64,000 nucleotides of DNA from Bacillota bacterium (GTDB lineage: Bacteria; Bacillota; Clostridia; Acetivibrionales; DSM-1351): the NCBI GenBank assembly GCA_023400235.1, contig JAEXFI010000027.1:62001-126000 (forward strand), written 5' to 3'. This document shows, in pieces, positions 1 to 7,899 of the stretch (within the stretch, counting starts at the first letter, position 1; each line of letters starts with the position of its first letter). The notes under the pieces are model-generated. The model did no database searches, was not told the origin of the DNA, and saw nothing but the letters and a program-made list of their open reading frames with translations. Made by a program: the position numbers and the translations under genes.

Positions 1-1380
1 GTTATTCTCAGCTTATCTGAAGAGCAATATAAGATACTCGATTATAGAAATAGTGAGGATACCGGTACATGCACCCGGGAGTTCAGTGCAAAAGCTATGG
101 AGTCAATTAATCATTTACGTGATTTAGGCTTCTTATCAGAAAAAAGGCCAAAGGAAATGTACCATCCTTTAAATGATACAATTTTAAGCCACCTGGATAA
201 TAAAGTTAACATGCTTACACTGCAGATAACAAAGCAATGTAATCTCAGGTGCAAATACTGCGTTTACTCGGGAAATTATGAAAACAGGGTTCATTCAAAT
301 GAGAAAATGACTCTTGATACAGCAAGAAAGGGAATAGATTTTTATATTGAGCATTCAAAAGATAATGAGAATAGCTTTTTGGCATTCTATGGGGGTGAAC
401 CGCTCCTTGAATTTGAATTTATAAAAAATTGTATTGAGTATTTTGAAGAAAAAGCAGAGGGGAAAAATATTCACTTAAACTTGACAACAAATGCAACCCT
501 TTTAACTGAAGGGATGATAGATTATTTTCATAAGCATAATGTATATTTGCTGATAAGTCTTGATGGTTCTTCTGAGGTACATAACAGAAACAGGGTATAT
601 AGAGATGGTTATAAAGGGACCTTTGAAAAAGTAATGGAAAACCTGGAGATGATTAAAACTAAATTTCCAGATTATTTAAGTACTAATATTGCTTTTAATG
701 CTGTACTAGATCCACAAAATGATTTTAGCTGTATAAATAATTTTTTTACTGATTTTGAATTAGCAAAAGAAGCAATGATTATGGCTTCAGAAATAACTGA
801 TTTATACAGAAAAGATACTGTAAAAATATCTGAAAATTATATTTCTGAAATTGAATATGAAATTTTTAAGATATTTTTATCAAAGCTTGGTTATCTGGAC
901 GAGAAATATATATCAAAACTACTCTTGAGGCAATACGACGAAAGAAAGACCAGATACAGGCTATTGCAAATGAGACAGGAGCTGCCTGATAAAATTCATC
1001 ATGGAGGACCTTGCGTACCCGGGGCTCAAAGGCTGTTTATAGATGTTGACGGTAATTTTTACCCTTGTGAAAGGGTCAGTGAAGCGTCACCGCAAATAAA
1101 AGTAGGAAGTATAAATGATGGCTTTGATGTTGATAAAATAAGAACTTTGCTAAATATAGGAAAAATAAGTGAAAATAAGTGCATAAACTGTTGGGCACTT
1201 ACGTTTTGCAGTTTATGCGCAGCAGCAGCAGACGGAAACGATGGGCTGTCTACGGAAAAGAAGGTCTCAAGATGCAGTGATGTAATATACTCAGCTGATA
1301 GTATATTAAAGGATATTTGCACCTTAAGGGAATTTGGGGCTGAATTAGGCGGTGTCCATATGGCGGAGTGGAAACAGTAA
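1..1380 (+). CDS. Radical SAM/SPASM peptide maturase, CcpM-like (5' truncated)
   Basis: The reading frame is open from base 1, so the true start lies outside the window; the first internal ATG is at 97. A radical SAM cluster motif CNLRCKYC is encoded near 238-261, followed by a GGEP motif. The C-terminal third has the extra cysteines of a SPASM domain (GGPCVPG, FYPCERV, ENKCINC, FCSLC), expected to hold auxiliary Fe-S clusters. The arrangement and neighbours match the clostridial cysteine-rich peptide radical SAM maturase family (CcpM, TIGR04068), which modifies ribosomally made Cys-rich peptides in the cytoplasm. The next gene starts about 18 bases downstream, so they are co-transcribed. The precursor peptide should lie upstream of base 1. 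The family call is from memory and the chemistry is not deducible here. Confidence 0.85.
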   Translation, partial: VILSLSEEQYKILDYRNSEDTGTCTREFSAKAMESINHLRDLGFLSEKRPKEMYHPLNDTILSHLDNKVNMLTLQITKQCNLRCKYCVYSGNYENRVHSNEKMTLDTARKGIDFYIEHSKDNENSFLAFYGGEPLLEFEFIKNCIEYFEEKAEGKNIHLNLTTNATLLTEGMIDYFHKHNVYLLISLDGSSEVHNRNRVYRDGYKGTFEKVMENLEMIKTKFPDYLSTNIAFNAVLDPQNDFSCINNFFTDFELAKEAMIMASEITDLYRKDTVKISENYISEIEYEIFKIFLSKLGYLDEKYISKLLLRQYDERKTRYRLLQMRQELPDKIHHGGPCVPGAQRLFIDVDGNFYPCERVSEASPQIKVGSINDGFDVDKIRTLLNIGKISENKCINCWALTFCSLCAAAADGNDGLSTEKKVSRCSDVIYSADSILKDICTLREFGAELGGVHMAEWKQ

Positions 1381-1397
1381 TAGAATGGAGGGCTAGC

Positions 1398-2528
1398 GTG
1401 AAAGAAAATGAGAAACTTTTAATATATCCATACAATATGAGAATCACCCCCGTATTAAGGCATAAGTCTTTGCTGTCAGGATACGATGTATCATGCCTTG
1501 TATCACCAAATGGATGGGGTTTTACAGGAAAAGATGCGGGTATAGCCGATCGTGGACCGGATATAGGTATTACAGTGTCTTCAGATTTTGAAAAGGCACT
1601 GGATTTATGTGATACTGTAATGATTGTCGAATCACATCTGACTATTGATTTTGAAAAATATATATTTAATAAAATTAAGACGGCTGTACGCTCTAAAAAG
1701 AAGAATATTATATGTTCATTGAAATTGGATAGAGACGCTATTAAAGAAATATCGTCTATGTGTAATTGTGAGGGAGTGTATTTCAAGTACTTTGATGGAA
1801 CTCAGAATGTTCTGCCTGAGGAGATAGCTATTTATAACGAAAGTATTGAAGAAATAGACACGCCTATTATTTTAGTAACAGGAATAGCTGAAAGAACGAA
1901 TAAATTCGAAATACAACTGACATTAAGGGAAGAAATTCAAAATTCAGGCTATAGAATAAGTCAGGTAGGAAGCAGATCATACTGTGAGATTATGGGATTC
2001 CATCCCTTTCCTTCATTTATGTATGGAAATGCTATCTCGGATGTCAATAAAGTATTGATGTTCAATAGATTCATCAAGAAAATTGAAAAGACCGAAGAGC
2101 CTGATATTATAGTAATCGGAGTACCCGGGGGTATAATGCCTTTAAACAAGGAATTTACAAACAAATTCGGCTTGGTTGCCTTCGAAATCTCACAGGCCGT
2201 GGCTCCCGATGTTGTAATTGCCAGCTTGCTGTATGAAGATTATAAGCCTGAAGGATTTGATACGTATACGAATTTAATTAAATATAGGCTTGGATTTGAG
2301 GTGGATTTCTTCAACATTGCAAACATGCAATTCGATTGGAAAAGAGCAAATCAGGAACATGTGAAATCTTACACTTCATTGGATTACAAGTTTATAGATG
2401 AAAAGAAAAAAAATTTCACTAAAGATAAAATACCTGTATTTAATATTCTGAATAAAGATGATTCCCATAATATGGTGTACCTAACTATTCAAAAACTTAC
2501 CGGGTATGGTAATGTACAAGTAGTATAA
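1398..2528 (+). CDS. Peptide maturation system protein, TIGR04066-like
   Basis: About 376 residues, no signal peptide or membrane segment. I chose GTG at 1398 because GGAGGG sits six bases upstream; an in-frame GTG at 1368 overlaps the preceding gene and has no good ribosome-binding site. The N-terminal half begins LLIYPYNMRITPVLRHKSLL. The C-terminal half starts with a strand-plus-glycine turn (ILVTGIAERTNKFEIQLTLR) and contains a second hydrophobic strand with a glycine-rich turn (DIIVIGVPGG), suggesting an alpha/beta nucleotide-binding-like fold. The family is known as a companion of CcpM-type maturases in Clostridia; its role is not established. It is probably a cytoplasmic partner of the maturase or subtilase in this operon. 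Confidence 0.75.
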   Translation: MKENEKLLIYPYNMRITPVLRHKSLLSGYDVSCLVSPNGWGFTGKDAGIADRGPDIGITVSSDFEKALDLCDTVMIVESHLTIDFEKYIFNKIKTAVRSKKKNIICSLKLDRDAIKEISSMCNCEGVYFKYFDGTQNVLPEEIAIYNESIEEIDTPIILVTGIAERTNKFEIQLTLREEIQNSGYRISQVGSRSYCEIMGFHPFPSFMYGNAISDVNKVLMFNRFIKKIEKTEEPDIIVIGVPGGIMPLNKEFTNKFGLVAFEISQAVAPDVVIASLLYEDYKPEGFDTYTNLIKYRLGFEVDFFNIANMQFDWKRANQEHVKSYTSLDYKFIDEKKKNFTKDKIPVFNILNKDDSHNMVYLTIQKLTGYGNVQVV

Positions 2529-2615
2529 AGTTAAATTGATGTAAATGTGTAAGGGTATCAGCTGGAAAATATCTTTGAAAACCTTACAAAACTTATTATA
2601 CAGGAGAAACTTACT

Positions 2616-2906
2616 ATGGATGATTTACTGTTGGATAATATAAAAGTAAAGCTTATGGGAATTTTTAAGAAAAGATTTAATATGGATTTTGATAAATTGG
2701 GTAAGGATTCTTTTTCCAAAAAACTTTTAGGAGAAGAAATACGGTTATCTGCAAGAGATTTGCTTTATGTTTATTTTGATGCTATGAATATGTTTAATAT
2801 AGCTATTCCCCAAGAGGATATCGCTCAAGGGAAATTCTCAACATTTGATGGTATATTTGAAAGCATACTAAGTCAAATGAGACAAAAGGAAATGTCAGCA
2901 TGCTAG
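2616..2906 (+). CDS. Peptide maturation acyl-carrier-related protein
   Basis: A 96-residue protein preceded by an AGGAGAA ribosome-binding site. Its length and helical pattern, ending in a stretch that aligns with helix II and helix III of acyl carrier proteins (ARDLLYVYFDAMNMFNIAIP against SLD..ELVMALEEEF...IP), match the ACP-related proteins (TIGR04069-like) of CcpM loci. In a hand alignment the phosphopantetheine-bearing Ser of the DSL motif falls on Ala, with a Ser one position earlier, so it may not be a functional carrier. It may instead be a docking protein for the maturase. It sits between the TIGR04066-like gene and the subtilase in the same operon. Confidence 0.7.
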   Translation: MDDLLLDNIKVKLMGIFKKRFNMDFDKLGKDSFSKKLLGEEIRLSARDLLYVYFDAMNMFNIAIPQEDIAQGKFSTFDGIFESILSQMRQKEMSAC

Positions 2907-2948
2907 CCGGTGCTGCCAATAATATTTCACAAGGGTTGTGTTGTATTA

Positions 2949-4226
2949 ATGAATAAGCCAATCAGAGTTGCCGTAATTGATGACGGAATAAATGAAAAAG
3001 TTTATGATACGCCGCTTGAGGGCGCTAATATAGAAATTCTTAATGATCTGTCAGTTGTGGAACGTACTAATTACGACGCTTTTTCACCAAGCCACGGAAC
3101 AACCTGTGCTGCCATCATTAATACATATGCGCGTAATATTATTTTCTTCAGCATCAAAATACTGAACGAAAAAACGGAAAAGGCCATGAGAGGACAATTA
3201 ATAAAGGCTTTGCACTGGTGTGCGGAAAATAAAATTCAAATTGTAAGCTTAAGCTTGGGTACTATCGACTTCAGAGACTTTGAAGAGATTAAGCATTGTA
3301 TAAACACGGTCACTGAAAATGGACTTATCATAATTGCAGCCTGCAACAATAAAAATGTGTTTACATATCCGGCATGTTTGCCAGATGTTATTGGAGTCAG
3401 CTGCCAGGATTTATATTCGGAGGATCACTATTGCATTAATGATAATATCCTGTCCGGCATTGAGTTTGCAGCCAGCGGGAGACATTACCTGACAGATGCC
3501 TTTGGAAATTCACGGATTACAAGTCCTTCAAACAGCTTCGCAGCGCCGTTAATTACGGCAAAAGCATGTGGAATATTAAGAGATAATCCCGGCATTGACA
3601 TAGCTGGCATTAAAAAGGAATTGTATAAATGTGCGCTAAACAAAGATTCTGATTGGGATATTTACCCTTTTGAAGAAGGAGTTAATACCCCGGGAAGCCC
3701 TGGGTATATCAGGCTGCTTGAAAGCAGTATGGGGGAATGCGAAAGTATTGATATACCTGTTATCAGAATTATATTTGATGGCAGTTGCAGGATTGAAGAC
3801 TGTCTTTCCCTGCTGGATAATTTGAACAGGCTATTCAGGCAGGACGGATACTATTGTATAGGTGTATCTGACTTGTATTTGAAAACTCCCGGTAATCTGG
3901 AATATTTTCCGGAATGTGAGATTAATGAGAAGAGGTTTTTATCGTACATATACAAAAAATACAACTGTGATTTGATTTTATTGGGATGTTCCGGGAGTGC
4001 AGCTCAATGCAGTATTGATTCTGTAGAGAGTCATGAGTGCGATATTCAGATATTCATATCTATAGATGAAAGTATGTTAAACGGAACAGAAACATTTAAT
4101 ATCAAAATAGAAGGGCACTGTGTTTATGTGGCTTTAGCTTTAAGCCCGGAGGTATTACCTGTGGGCTTAAAACACCTCTATAACACAATTGTCGGGCTGT
4201 TTTCTCAGGAAGAACAGGAGAAATAG
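2949..4226 (+). CDS. S8 (subtilisin-like) peptidase of the peptide maturation operon
   Basis: About 425 residues from ATG 2949, chosen because the catalytic domain begins straight after it (IRVAVIDDGI) and AAGGG lies upstream; a GTG at 2910 is in frame but lacks a ribosome-binding site. The triad looks complete: Asp11 in VIDDGI, His49 in SHGTTCA and Ser196 in SNSFAAP. The usual GTSMAAP is changed to NSFAAP around the nucleophile. There is no signal peptide or propeptide, so it should act in the cytoplasm, plausibly removing the leader of the modified peptide. Residues from about 270 to the end form an extra domain (VIRIIFDGSC, then CDLILLGCSG) that resembles the C-terminal half of the TIGR04066-like protein in the same operon. 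Confidence 0.8.
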   Translation: MNKPIRVAVIDDGINEKVYDTPLEGANIEILNDLSVVERTNYDAFSPSHGTTCAAIINTYARNIIFFSIKILNEKTEKAMRGQLIKALHWCAENKIQIVSLSLGTIDFRDFEEIKHCINTVTENGLIIIAACNNKNVFTYPACLPDVIGVSCQDLYSEDHYCINDNILSGIEFAASGRHYLTDAFGNSRITSPSNSFAAPLITAKACGILRDNPGIDIAGIKKELYKCALNKDSDWDIYPFEEGVNTPGSPGYIRLLESSMGECESIDIPVIRIIFDGSCRIEDCLSLLDNLNRLFRQDGYYCIGVSDLYLKTPGNLEYFPECEINEKRFLSYIYKKYNCDLILLGCSGSAAQCSIDSVESHECDIQIFISIDESMLNGTETFNIKIEGHCVYVALALSPEVLPVGLKHLYNTIVGLFSQEEQEK

Positions 4227-4270
4227 GGTCCTGGGCAAGACTAATATACAATTTTTAGATTTCTTACATA

Positions 4271-4311
4271 AAAAAGAACAGGGTATGTTTTTAACACACG
4301 CTGTTCTACCT
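4271..4311 (-). terminator. Rho-independent terminator of the 4411-5535 gene
   Basis: The arms AGAACAG (4275-4281) and CTGTTCT (4301-4307) form the base of a stem that extends inward with two mismatches. Read on the minus strand the stem is followed by TTTTT, so it should end the minus-strand transcript from 5535. It may also slow transcription arriving from the convergent peptide-maturation operon. Confidence 0.7.
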
Positions 4312-4410
4312 TATACATTACTTATTTTATTTAATTAATGACATTGGGTTTTATGTTCCCATGGCACTTTCTTTTGTTCTATCTGCTAAGCTAACAGTAT
4401 TTTATGTTCT

Positions 4411-5535
4411 TTAATTCAATTTAAAATACATGAAACTTCCGTCATAATCATCTTTCTGATATATTTCTTCATTTTGCAGTACCATATAGTTGGTTTTTCC
4501 TTTATATAAGGTTAACAGAATCTTACCTTCAGCCTTATAGGATTCATTCATGCCAGGTGTAATTTTTTTGAAATTCGCATCATCGATAACCCTTGATAAA
4601 GATCCGTCAAATCCATAGTCTGTTCCTCCGATGATTTTCATACCTGAAGAAGTTTTAACACCCCAAAGGTTCATGTCCCATGCGGTACTCAAGTAAGCAT
4701 ATCCTTGACCTGTTCCCTTTTTAATCGTTGCATTCTTTACTTCGTAGACAATATCAACAAGAGCAAATTCAGTATCTTCACTCTCTTGTGGTCTTCTGAA
4801 ACCAAGAGCCTCTACACCGTCAGCATCGATTTTTTTTACATTCTTAACAGTTACAGAATATGTACCTGACACAGTATCATCCAGGTACTTCTTTGTCTCT
4901 GACCAAGTAAACTTCTGATTCATAGGAACCGGAGAATTGAAATTTGCTTTTCCGCTATAGCCTGATGAAGATTGGTCATCACCATTATCAACATCGGAAT
5001 CATCGGAGTACTCATCCTCACTATCGGGATACATTAAAGCATAGGCTGTATCTTCATCATACAATGAAATCAAATATTTTTCCATTGCGGCTATTGTACT
5101 GTCTGACAGATCATCCAGTGTGAGTTGCTTTAATTTAGCGGAGGGTGCCTGTTTGTAAGCATAGAGTTTACTACTCTTTGTCTTTACAAATATTGAATAA
5201 GTAACATTTCCATATACAAGATTTTCCCCATCAGTAGCTACCAAGAGGCCTTTTATAGTCAACTTGTTGAGTTTTTCCTTTGAGTCATAAACTTTTGAGT
5301 ACTGCGGATTAAGAATCTTGCAGTCCATATCAGCATCTGCATCAGTCAAATAGAACTTCATACCAGGATATTTATATTTATTCAAATACTGTAAATCATT
5401 TGTTTCCAGTGTCTTCTGGAAAGCTTTTACTATGTTGGTCTCGGCAGATGTCAGTTTGGTTGCGGCAAAACCAGGAATGGTAAACATGGTAAGCAATACA
5501 CATATTGCAACCACTAAAGATAGAATTTTTTTCAT
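4411..5535 (-). CDS. Secreted protein of unknown function
   Basis: A 374-residue protein with a clear Sec signal peptide (MKKILSLVVAICVLLTMFTI, cleavage likely after GFAA). A GGAGGAGG ribosome-binding site lies just upstream. An Asp/Ser-rich linker around residues 170-190 (DSEDEYSDDSDVDNGDD) separates an N-terminal domain of about 140 residues from a beta-rich C-terminal domain. The latter vaguely resembles DUF4352-type immunoglobulin-like domains (VDIVYEVKNATIKKGTG, ending in ILLTLYKG and YMVLQNEE). I do not recognise a catalytic motif or a wall anchor. It is probably exported and monocistronic, ending at a terminator near 4271-4311. Confidence 0.65.
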   Translation of the reverse strand: MKKILSLVVAICVLLTMFTIPGFAATKLTSAETNIVKAFQKTLETNDLQYLNKYKYPGMKFYLTDADADMDCKILNPQYSKVYDSKEKLNKLTIKGLLVATDGENLVYGNVTYSIFVKTKSSKLYAYKQAPSAKLKQLTLDDLSDSTIAAMEKYLISLYDEDTAYALMYPDSEDEYSDDSDVDNGDDQSSSGYSGKANFNSPVPMNQKFTWSETKKYLDDTVSGTYSVTVKNVKKIDADGVEALGFRRPQESEDTEFALVDIVYEVKNATIKKGTGQGYAYLSTAWDMNLWGVKTSSGMKIIGGTDYGFDGSLSRVIDDANFKKITPGMNESYKAEGKILLTLYKGKTNYMVLQNEEIYQKDDYDGSFMYFKLN

Positions 5536-5596
5536 TTTTCCTCCTCCAAAAATTTAGGTTATTATGTAAAAATATTACCATGTATGCAGATTATAG

Positions 5597-5806
5597 TCAA
5601 TTAATAGCGTCAAAGCAAAAAAATTCGTATAATGAAGCGAAAGGGTGCTGACAGTCGGAGCCTGCTTTCCCGTGATATTCTTTGCCGGCGTCAAAAACAA
5701 CGGCGTTCTCGGTAAAAATTGAAAGGAAGGCCACGGGTTCATCTGTATTTGTTGCTTGAAAATGTGCCTCAATCGGTTGTGGTAATTGATATTTATTATT
5801 TATCAT
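5597..5806 (-). pseudogene. Truncated NTF2/SnoaL-like protein
   Basis: The first 50 or so codons match the start of small nuclear-transport-factor-2-like proteins often encoded next to SDR oxidoreductases (LPQPIEAHFQATNTDEPVAF, then FTENAVVFDAGKEYHGK). After the GK the similarity stops and the frame runs through unrelated residues to a stop at 5597; an intact member has roughly 110-130 residues. It lies 15 bases after the SDR stop on the same strand, so the two were once an operon. ATG 5806 is better spaced from the GGGAG motif than ATG 5815. I read it as a 3'-deleted remnant, with the break near 5650-5665. Confidence 0.6.
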
Positions 5807-5821
5807 AATCGTCATTCTCCC

Positions 5822-6616
5822 TTATAATGTGCGGACAATACCGCCGTCAATGGTATGCTCAGCGCCAACAATGTAGGACGCGCGGTCGGACACCAAAAAA
5901 GCAACCAGTTCTGCTACTTCCTCAGGTTGTGCTGTACGTCCAATTGGGATACCGCCGAGAGAGTCCATCAAAGCCTGTCGAGCTGCGGTATAATCGCATC
6001 CACGTTCCTGTGCCATCCTCTCCATGAGTCTCCCTGCGGACTTTGTTTCCGTGAAACCAGGTGCTACGCTGTTAACACGGATACCCTTAGGCGCAAGTTC
6101 CGTTGCCAGTGCTTTACTATAATTCGCAAGCGCTGCTTTGGCCGCCGAATATGCCAGGGTGTTTTCTCCGGGAAAGCGCCGCTGTATAGATGTAACATGA
6201 ATAATAACGCCATAACCGTGTTTAAGCATTGGAGGCAGCAGTCCACGATCCAACCGGACAGCAGCGAATAAATTGGTATCAAACGTCCGTTGCCAGTCTG
6301 CATCAGTTTGTTTAAGAACGCCGCCGGTTGGAGTAGACGAGCCTCCGACATTGTTGACGAGGATATCGACGCCGCCAAAGCGTTCAAGTATATGATCCAC
6401 AATCTTAGTGCAGCCATCGGGCGTACTTATATCAGCCTGGATAAAAAAATCTGATCCCTTCCATTCATCCGGGGTAGTTCGAGCAGTTGTGATGACCGCA
6501 GCGCCAGCTTTTGAAAGGCGTTTTACAATTGCCTCCCCTATTCCTCCGTTGGTACCACCGGTAACAAGGACACGTTTGCCCTCTAATTCATCAATTATAG
6601 GGTTGATTTTTTCCAT
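5822..6616 (-). CDS. Short-chain dehydrogenase/reductase (SDR)
   Basis: A 264-residue classical SDR. The cofactor-binding glycine motif is TGGTNGGIGEA near residues 19-29, and the central NNVGG replaces the usual NNAG. Catalytic Ser is in HVTSIQ and the YxxxK pair is in AYSAAKAAL. A C-terminal VAPGFTET and SYIVGAEHTIDGG match the family. It is a cytoplasmic NAD(P)-dependent oxidoreductase; substrate unknown. Its former partner, an NTF2-like gene, is broken downstream. GC content looks higher than in the cit and lacI regions. Confidence 0.9.
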   Translation of the reverse strand: MEKINPIIDELEGKRVLVTGGTNGGIGEAIVKRLSKAGAAVITTARTTPDEWKGSDFFIQADISTPDGCTKIVDHILERFGGVDILVNNVGGSSTPTGGVLKQTDADWQRTFDTNLFAAVRLDRGLLPPMLKHGYGVIIHVTSIQRRFPGENTLAYSAAKAALANYSKALATELAPKGIRVNSVAPGFTETKSAGRLMERMAQERGCDYTAARQALMDSLGGIPIGRTAQPEEVAELVAFLVSDRASYIVGAEHTIDGGIVRTL

Positions 6617-6701
6617 TAATGAAACCTCCTATTATTACTTTATTAAATTTAGTATATAATTTATAATACGACATCAGTGTGTCATGTTATAAATTATTTA
6701 G

Positions 6702-6785
6702 AATGCCGAGAAGAGCCTGAAGGACTTTGTGAAGACAATCGAGCTTGAAAGAATCAAACCTGATATAAAGGATGTCTGGATTTAA
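6702..6785 (+). pseudogene. C-terminal coding remnant, 27 codons
   Basis: The frame starts right after a stop codon and reads NAEKSLKDFVKTIELER, then KPDIKDVWI, then stops. The charged amphipathic composition looks like the genuine C-terminus of a protein rather than random sequence, but there is no start codon and I do not recognise the family. It is probably debris of a deleted gene. Confidence 0.3.
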
Positions 6786-6922
6786 CAATCCCTCTCAACA
6801 GGGAAGCGAAGCCTACGGATCGAATTCTGGATGACCATTCCGGAGGATTTAGAGATATTTATCACGCAAAGCACTTTATGAACAAATCTCGTAGAGTTAT
6901 TTGTCATAATTGCAATTCTAAT

Positions 6923-6937
6923 TGTACTCCGAGTACA
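6923..6937. promoter_or_regulatory. 15-bp palindrome abutting the -35 box
   Basis: TGTACTC-C-GAGTACA has two perfect 7-bp arms around one central base and ends one base before the TTGACA at 6938. This is a plausible operator for a dimeric regulator of the promoter at 6938-6966. Which regulator binds is unknown; PucR, encoded downstream, is one candidate. Confidence 0.5.
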
Positions 6938-6966
6938 TTGACAGGCGTGATTTTATTAATTATAAT
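6938..6966 (+). promoter_or_regulatory. Consensus sigma-A promoter
   Basis: TTGACA (6938-6943) and TATAAT (6961-6966) match the consensus exactly with a 17-bp spacer. The predicted start is near 6973, only about 7 bases before a terminator hairpin. It points toward the pucR-codA-urt genes. Confidence 0.75.
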
Positions 6967-6979
6967 TTACGTTAATAAC

Positions 6980-7016
6980 AAAGACGTTAACTGTGAAAGC
7001 AGTTGGCGTCTTTTTT
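6980..7016 (+). terminator. Leader terminator / possible attenuator
   Basis: The arm AAAGACGTTAACTG (6980-6993) pairs with CAGTTGGCGTCTTT (7000-7013) with two G-U wobbles and a 6-base loop, and the stem runs into TTTTTT. It lies directly downstream of the promoter at 6938-6966 and about 125 bases before the pucR start. It may be an attenuator for the operon, or the end of a roughly 40-nt transcript. Confidence 0.75.
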
Positions 7017-7140
7017 CGTGTGCCCGGCGGACACAGCATATGCTATGGTCTTGTTGGCAAAGGGCAAGAGAGTCAAAGAGACTTCTGGACACAAGCAATC
7101 CGAAATTTTTAATAAAAGCGCTTTGCTGAAGGGGTGGATT

Positions 7141-7899
7141 ATGGCTGTTACATGCAGGGAAGTCATGGGGCTTGACATATGCGGCAGACTGAAACTGCTG
7201 GGAGGTGCCAACGGGCTGGACAGGGTTGTGACATGGCCTTATATCAAGAATATGGATACCATTTCCCAGTGGATACACGGAGGAGAATTGATTTTTGTGA
7301 TTGGTGCCAGGGAGGATGTATCGGAGAGCGGACTTCTCAGGCTGATGAATGAAGCAAACCGCAACGGGATTTCCGGAGTGGTGCTGCTCATTGGCGAAGA
7401 TTATCTGAAGCGGGTACCCAAGTCCGTCATACGTTACGCAAATGAGCACAATATCCCTTTGTTTAAAATGCCCTTTCTTTTAAAGCTCATAGATATCACT
7501 AGAGAAATTTCAGGTTTTATTGTAAGAAATATGGACAATAAACGTGAGAACCGGGGGTTTTCGGAAAAATCCGTGCTGGAGGTCATGCTGGCCGGGAAGG
7601 AAAGGACGGAGCAGCTTGCTTACTGCTGGGGAAAGCTCCAGCCCCTGCTGGAAGCAGACAAAGTGCTTAAGTCGGAATATATCACAACCTTGTATCAATT
7701 TCTCCGCTGCAACAACGATCTTCTGAAAACATCAGAGCATATGTTCATCCATCGGAATACCCTTATCAACCGGATGAAAAAGATTGCAGCCCTTTTAAAT
7801 ACGGATTTAAATAAAGCTTCTGTCAGAAATGAGTTTTACAATATCTATCAAGTTCTTTCGTACTACGGAGAACTACAAAGCCAGGAGGAGAACAAATGA
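7141..7899 (+). CDS. PucR family transcriptional regulator, short form
   Basis: A 252-residue protein from ATG 7141, chosen for the AAGGGGTGG ribosome-binding site just upstream. Residues about 5-120 are a PucR N-terminal domain (VTCREVMGLDICGRLKLLGG at the start, then GELIFVIGA). Residues about 190-245 are the C-terminal PucR-type helix-turn-helix (LKTSEHMFIHRNTLINRMKK). The central GGDEF-like domain of many PucR proteins is absent. PucR-type regulators respond to purine or other nitrogen metabolites, so it probably controls the following deaminase and importer genes. Its stop overlaps the start of the next gene (ATGA). Confidence 0.88.
   Translation: MAVTCREVMGLDICGRLKLLGGANGLDRVVTWPYIKNMDTISQWIHGGELIFVIGAREDVSESGLLRLMNEANRNGISGVVLLIGEDYLKRVPKSVIRYANEHNIPLFKMPFLLKLIDITREISGFIVRNMDNKRENRGFSEKSVLEVMLAGKERTEQLAYCWGKLQPLLEADKVLKSEYITTLYQFLRCNNDLLKTSEHMFIHRNTLINRMKKIAALLNTDLNKASVRNEFYNIYQVLSYYGELQSQEENK

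Larger units (their letters stand above)
6617..7140. other. Intergenic region with coding remnant, promoter and terminator
   Basis: No complete gene is seen. The stretch holds an orphan 27-codon frame at 6702-6785 with no start codon and an in-frame stop just before it. It also has a 15-bp palindrome at 6923-6937, a consensus sigma-A promoter at 6938-6966, a terminator hairpin at 6980-7016, and about 120 bases of leader before pucR. The mixture suggests rearrangement at the edge of the GC-richer block. Confidence 0.6.

Noticed and set aside
1250..1786. 178-codon open frame on the minus strand across the first two genes
   Set aside because: It lies antisense to two well-supported maturation genes, has no ribosome-binding site and shows no recognisable motif.
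5575..5772. Alternative frame as a frameshifted continuation of the NTF2-like gene
   Set aside because: The other frame does not restore recognisable NTF2-like residues after the break, so deletion fits better than a simple frameshift.
6064..6417. Overlapping minus-strand frame in the SDR gene
   Set aside because: It is a frame-shifted shadow of the SDR coding sequence; the SDR frame carries all the family motifs.
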